Source of the DNA: Loripinus fragilis
Taxonomy: Eukaryota > Mollusca > Bivalvia > Lucinida > Lucinidae
DNA: 64,000 bases
Reading direction: 5' to 3'
Assembly: GCA_964019695.1 (NCBI GenBank)
Contig: OZ026517.1
Location: forward strand, 52,011,672-52,075,671
Shown: positions 60,016 to 64,000 of the stretch, piece after piece
How positions within the stretch are numbered: the stretch's first letter is position 1
Layout: every line of letters starts with the position of its first letter
Program-made: the position numbers and the translations under genes
The notes under the pieces: generated by a model
What the model saw: only the letters and a program-made list of their open reading frames with translations
Databases searched by the model: none
What the model was told of the DNA's origin: nothing

Positions 60016-63000
60016 CTGGAAAACAGAAAAGAAATTCGTATTTATTCTAAAATTTGAGTGAGTACATTTGACTACATTTTGAGGTGTGTAATATGCAAAA
60101 AAATGGCAGCAGACAATTATTTTTAATTTTGTCACTTCTTTAACCTTTTTTCCACTAGATATGCCTTTCATAGTCTGCTCTCTCATCTGCTTATTTTCTT
60201 AGATAGCCTATATTGCAAAAATATGGACCAAGATCAGACTGCTCCCAATAGGCAGACATATATGCATTTTGCTCAATATACAGACATATATGCTTTGTTT
60301 AATTTGATTCTTTACGTCCAAGTCAACAATTTTTCTGCTATGTCACGACGGGTCTTCCTGGGTTGAACCAGCACTAAGCAAGGATAAATGTGTCATGCTC
60401 AAGGACACAACTTAGTGATGTTGGTGAGGCTGGAACCCCCGGCCCTTCAGTCTTACAGATATATATGCATTTTTCTCAATAGGCAGTCATGAAAAATACA
60501 AAAAAATATCTCATTTTGAGGCTATGAATGCTTTGGGGTACGAAAGCACATATGGGCCTTGATACGAAAAAACTGTCTTTGGGGTTTGCGAACAACAAAT
60601 GCACAGACCAGCCTGCGCATTTGCACAGTCTAATCAGCGCCTTTGTTATTCTCTTATTGGAAAATATCATATCTGAAATTCCTTCAAGCGAAAACTCAAT
60701 TTCCTAGCTAATCTGTATAGCTGAGCAGGCTTGTTTAGGTATGACCTGGTCGGAAACGCCAAAGACAGGTTTTCTTGTAACGAGGCCCATATTATGTCTT
60801 ACCTTTTCATCTCTAACGATTATGTGTTTTCTTTATCTGTTTCTTACAAAAGTTAATTTGTTATTTAGCATCATGAATATGCTAATAAAAATTAATACCC
60901 CATATGATCTCTTAACCCTTTACTCCATAATAACACCTTTTGATGCCTTTGAAATATCATGTATTTGAAAATATTATGGAAAATGAAGCATTAGCTCCAA
61001 AAGAGCAAATGCTCCATTTTCCATAATATTTTCAAAAGTATTCAAAACTTGACTAATTTTTCTTGAAATTTTCAATGTTGTCTAAAAATAGAAAATAATG
61101 TCATGATCTAAAAATAGCCTATGGAGTAAAGGGTTAAAGTGGTAAACCAAATATTTTCTAAGCTCTGCTCTAGCGTTTGTTATACTACTCACTCTCTCTT
61201 GATGTTTTCTAATCTTTGAGATCTGGTGACTCTTGGCTTCCATTCTACTAACAAGGGCATCTAACTCCCTCTCGAGGTCTTCTCGGATCCTGGGGTCCTT
61301 TGTATCACCTATCTCTTTAGAAAACTCCTGATGCTCACTGAAATACATGAAACAGTAACAGTTTACTAACAAGGGCATCTAACTCCCTCTCGAGGTCTTC
61401 TCTGAACCTGGGATCCTTCGTATCACCTATCTGTTTAGAAAACTCCTGATGCTCACTGAAATACATAGAACAGTAACAGTTTACTAACAAGGGCAACTAA
61501 CTCCCTCTCGAGGTCCTCTCGGATCCTAGGATCCTTCGTATCACCTATCTCTTTAGAAAACTCCTGATGCTCACTGAAATACATAGAACAGTAACAGTTT
61601 CAGCAAACTTTTTGAGAGTAAAAATCAGGGCTTCAGATTTTTTACAAGATTGGTGAGCCAAAATGACCTGGTGGGTCATTTTCTGAAATGATGGGCCCAA
61701 AATATAATAAAACTAACCACAGTTGACATTTGGGTAGTATACTTTACCAACACACTGACACAGACACTTGTATGCATGTGTATATTGACTGCTGATTAGC
61801 TACTGCTGATTATACAGTAAAACCTGTCTTAAGCGGCCACTTAAAAAAGAAGACCAATTATCGCTTAATGCAGGTCAAACGTATTGCAGAATGCTCCAAT
61901 GGGAGCATTCTGCAAATCTTTTGACCTTCATTAAACTACCATTTGTTATTAAGATCTTTGTTTTGTCTTTTTTTAAGTGGCTGCTTAAGACATATTTTAC
62001 AGTATTGACAACTGTTTTGTGGAGCTCGTAGACTTCCCGTAAGATGAATATTTTTATTAAAGTGAGATTTTTTCACAACTAAAAAGGATCGGTCCACTGC
62101 CTTGGAAAGTTATAGGCCATATTTTGAAATCATGGGACAATGACCCAGGCCCACCATAAATCTGAAGGCCTGATAAATGTGATAATTTTCTTGGTTATAA
62201 GTTTAAACATGTGTTTTGGGTGCTCAAAAGAACTGTCTCTTTGAGACAGTTCTTTTTGAGTACCCACAACATCTGTTTTCAAATCAAGACCATATGCTAT
62301 TTGAAAATTGTTTTAATCTGAACATTCTTAAAATGGACCAAATTAAGAGGACATTACAAAGGTCCTTGGAGAGTGCTGGCCCAAATTGACAATTTTGCCA
62401 TACTAATACTATTGTTGCCAAGATTTTGCTCCACTATTGTTGCCAAGGAAATAGCCACACTAGTGAGATAGCTGTTGTATATCTCACAGTGATTATGATA
62501 CCTTATATACATTTTGTACCGAATGAATAGTTTTTATATCTGATATATTTATTTATAAATAAGCACAGGTGTTCCCGCAACACAAAAGTCCTCCGCTGGT
62601 GCAAGCACCCTTTTCATGCAACGTAAAAAATCAACATGCATAACCAGCACTTCCACCTGTTCACATATCGAGTTTCATCAAGCTAGCATGAAACGTTCTT
62701 TACTTATCTCTGGGCACAGATTTCAGCTGACAGATGGACATACAGACGGAGGGCAAACCAATGGTCCCCTCTGGTGTTAACACCTGTAAGGGACTAACAA
62801 TATAGTACCTCCTGTGTGAACACCTGTAGGGGACTAACAAAAACCTGTTTTTAATTGAACACAACCTTTTATAAAAAGTGATTATTACTTTTTAAATTTT
62901 GCATAATGAATGATACTTTTTTAAACTGAATATTTTTATTTACACAATAAACATACATTTTTTAGCCAATTGAGATAACATTGTATCAATGTATATAATT

Positions 63001-63610
63001 CTTATGAACAAATTTTCAGGACAATTATTTTCTTTTAGCAGAAAAAGATTTATGCTATAGAATACCGAGTTGTCATGCCATATACTGAATAAGAATTACT
63101 CAATGGCATTGAGGCAACCATTTTATCACACACTTAATAATCTTGCCCCACAATTATACAACTTTTTTCTGCTTGACTGAGCTGAGCATGAAATTTATCC
63201 TGCTCATTTATGTTAAAATGCCAACAACTGTTGGCATTTTAACATTAATTTACATCTGAGAGTTTGTAAGCAAGAAAATTCTTATTTTTTTAGCATTTGA
63301 GGTTTTCTGAGCAGTTGAAATTTCATGCTCAGTTGAGTTGAACATGAAAACATTTTATAACCTCAAGTCAGAATAGACAAAATACTCACAAGCTCATTTG
63401 ATGGAATTCGTCTTGAAGCTGTAAGAGTATTTCTGCAATGTCTGACTCTGTTGATGGTGAGATGGACCCGGACCCCATAGAGCTGACACTCCCCTGACGA
63501 CAAGTATTGATAGGATGAGACGCCCGTGAACACAGCGCCATATTGTGGTTCTTCATTAGAGAGAATACTTTCTGTACATTTGCACCAACAGCGTGACTTG
63601 GACCCGTGTT
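59737..63610 (-). CDS. CEP57: CEP57 family centrosomal protein, last 3 exons
   Basis: Three exons join in frame (73 codons, a split codon, 48 codons, 92 codons and TAG). The product runs SHAVGANVQKVFSLMKNHN, IAEILLQLQDEFHQMSFEHQ, LERELDALVSRMEAKSHQIS, KIRKHQER, a basic stretch AEKKKRKSHKK, and the C-terminal NVLRDMKKLQTTLRKDDLSW. This matches the Cep57 microtubule-binding region of CEP57/CEP57L1 (SHAVVANVQ, LQTLQDEFGQMS, RMEAKANQITKVRKYQ, and a terminal LLRDM...L.W). The family localises to the pericentriolar material, binds microtubules and works in centriole and spindle integrity. Invertebrates often have one gene for CEP57 and CEP57L1, so the exact paralogue name is uncertain. The N-terminal coiled coil lies past the right edge. 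The middle exon is flanked by two partial tandem copies. Confidence 0.92.
60294..60454 (-). mobile_element. SINE-1, truncated head, 14-bp duplication
   Basis: AATTTGATTCTTTACGTCCA tail and GGTGAGGCTGGAACC. Flanks ACAGACATATATGC and ACAGATATATATGC (13 of 14). Confidence 0.82.
60551..60792. mobile_element. MITE-D, full copy
   Basis: TATGGGCCTTGATACGAAAA and TTTCTTGTAACGAGGCCCAT ends; GACCAGCCTGCGCATTTGCA core. Confidence 0.9.
60916..61133. mobile_element. piggyBac-like palindromic element, TTAA flanks
   Basis: CCCTTTACTCCATA and TATGGAGTAAAGGG ends, TTAA at 60912-60915 and 61134-61137. Centre hairpin TATTATGGAAAATGAAGCAT and near-complement. It ends 59 bases past the CEP57 exon donor. Confidence 0.87.
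61193..61337 (-). CDS. CEP57: CEP57 exon, second from last
   Basis: 145 bases completing the Phe codon, then EHQEFSKEIGDTKDPRIRED, LERELDALVSRMEAKSHQIS, KIRKHQER and a GTGAGT donor, phase 0. It is the only one of three tandem copies that keeps the 3' half and donor. Confidence 0.95.
61246..61599 (-). repeat. Three 118-bp tandem copies of a CEP57 exon start
   Basis: Units 61246-61363, 61364-61481 and 61482-61599. Each holds 26 intron bases, the AG acceptor and the first 92 bases of the exon. The two outer units lack the 3' half and donor. Their coding sense is still open (EHQEFSK...GDTKDPR...ELxALV), but reading from an outer acceptor reaches a TGA at the next unit junction. Confidence 0.9.
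61814..62004. mobile_element. MITE-B copy
   Basis: ACAGTAAAACCTGTCTTAAG start and CTTAAGACATATTTTACAGT end; hairpin GAATGCTCCAATGGGAGCAT. Confidence 0.9.
62165..62292 (+). mobile_element. MITE-A, partial
   Basis: GGGTGCTCAAAAGAACTGTC and ACAGTTCTTTTTGAGTACCC stem; one flank lost. Confidence 0.78.
62293..63180. other. CEP57 intron stretch with nothing recognised
   Basis: A short direct repeat (GTGTGAACACCTGTAGGGGA and a near copy) lies at 62770-62835. Otherwise no gene or bounded repeat. Confidence 0.5.
63182..63333. mobile_element. Small palindromic MITE
   Basis: Ends CTGAGCATGAAATTT and AAATTTCATGCTCAG; inner perfect hairpin GTTAAAATGCCAACA at 63212-63243. It lies 57 bases past the CEP57 exon donor. 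Confidence 0.78.
63390..63610 (-). CDS. CEP57: CEP57 exon, third from last
   Basis: 221 bases beginning NTGPSHAVGANVQKVFSLMK and ending IAEILLQLQDEFHQMS plus TT of a split Phe codon. Acceptor TGTAG, donor GTGAGT. The longest ORF here is in a wrong frame; splicing and homology fix this one. Confidence 0.92.
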
Positions 63611-63634
63611 CTACAAACAATAACATATGAGCTA

Positions 63635-63882
63635 TATATGGGCCTCAACGCGAGAAAACCTGTCTTTGGGGGTTTGCCAACAACACAGGCGCAGACCAGC
63701 CTGCGCATCCGCACAATCTGATCAGTGCCTTTGTTATTCGCTTTTTGGAAAGTATCAATATGTAAACATGCTACAGGTGAAATTTCAATTTTCTAGCTAG
63801 TCTCTGTAGCTGAGGAGGCTGGTTTGAAACTCGCTTTGTCGTAAACCCCGAAGACAGGTTTTCTCACAACGAGGCCCATATA
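63635..63882. mobile_element. MITE-D, full copy, next to CEP57 acceptor
   Basis: ATATGGGCCTCAACGCGAGA and TCTCACAACGAGGCCCATAT ends, GCAGACCAGCCTGCGCATCC core. It starts 25 bases upstream of the exon at 63610. Confidence 0.93.
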
Positions 63883-64000
63883 TGAGAAAAACTTTTTGCT
63901 GCATGCAAACATCAAAGGTGTAGATCAACATGTACAGTCTGATCAGCATAGTTTTCAAAATGACGTACCTAGTTACTGTCTAAGGTAATTCCAAATAAGA

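Noticed and set aside
63363..63626. 87-residue minus-strand ORF (SSYQYLSSGECQLYG...)
   Set aside because: It is a wrong-frame reading of the CEP57 exon at 63390-63610; the spliced frame gives SHAVGANVQKVFSLMK.

Overview
This is animal nuclear DNA. It has spliced genes with small exons and large introns, GT-AG junctions that keep frame, tRNA-derived SINEs and dense short inverted-repeat transposons. The repeat style (families built around GATCAG and ACAACAAAGGCGCAGATCAG-like hairpins, and a Helitron-like element with internal tandem repeats) and the protein sequences point to a mollusc, most likely a bivalve. The species is an inference and cannot be fixed from the window.

Three genes are supported exon by exon. 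(1) TBC1D15, minus strand, 12 exons from 21624 down to 1007, continuing past the left edge; it is a Rab GTPase-activating protein with an N-terminal Rab-binding region and a TBC domain. (2) RAB21, plus strand, complete in 6 exons from 22018 to 42707, giving 213 residues. (3) CEP57, minus strand, the last three exons at 63610-59737, encoding the C-terminal microtubule-binding region; the rest lies beyond the right edge. TBC1D15 and RAB21 are head to head, with 393 bases between their start codons and a palindromic CRE (TGACGTCA) in between. RAB21 and CEP57 converge across about 17 kb in which I recognise no gene.

The rest is mostly transposon debris, including well-resolved cases. These are a Helitron-like element (8056-9034), two hAT-type elements with perfect 8-bp target duplications (22309-24658, 25586-26354), a 4.94-kb element with perfect 26-bp inverted ends and TA flanks (28460-33396), TTAA-flanked piggyBac-like elements, mariner-like elements with TA flanks, two tRNA-derived SINE families (several copies with 8-14 bp target duplications), and about ten MITE families. 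MITE families are labelled A-L here and defined by their motif in each entry; edges are by eye, good to a few bases for cleanly ended copies and tens of bases for decayed ones. Nested insertions give a relative order of activity.

Most unusual: a Rab and a TBC GAP of the type reported for it share one promoter region; a CEP57 exon and a TBC1D15 exon each carry partial tandem copies that include a splice site; several transposon ends lie within a few bases of splice sites, one supplying the polypyrimidine tract of RAB21 exon 4; and RAB21 intron 5 holds about 30 copies of a 26-bp minisatellite.
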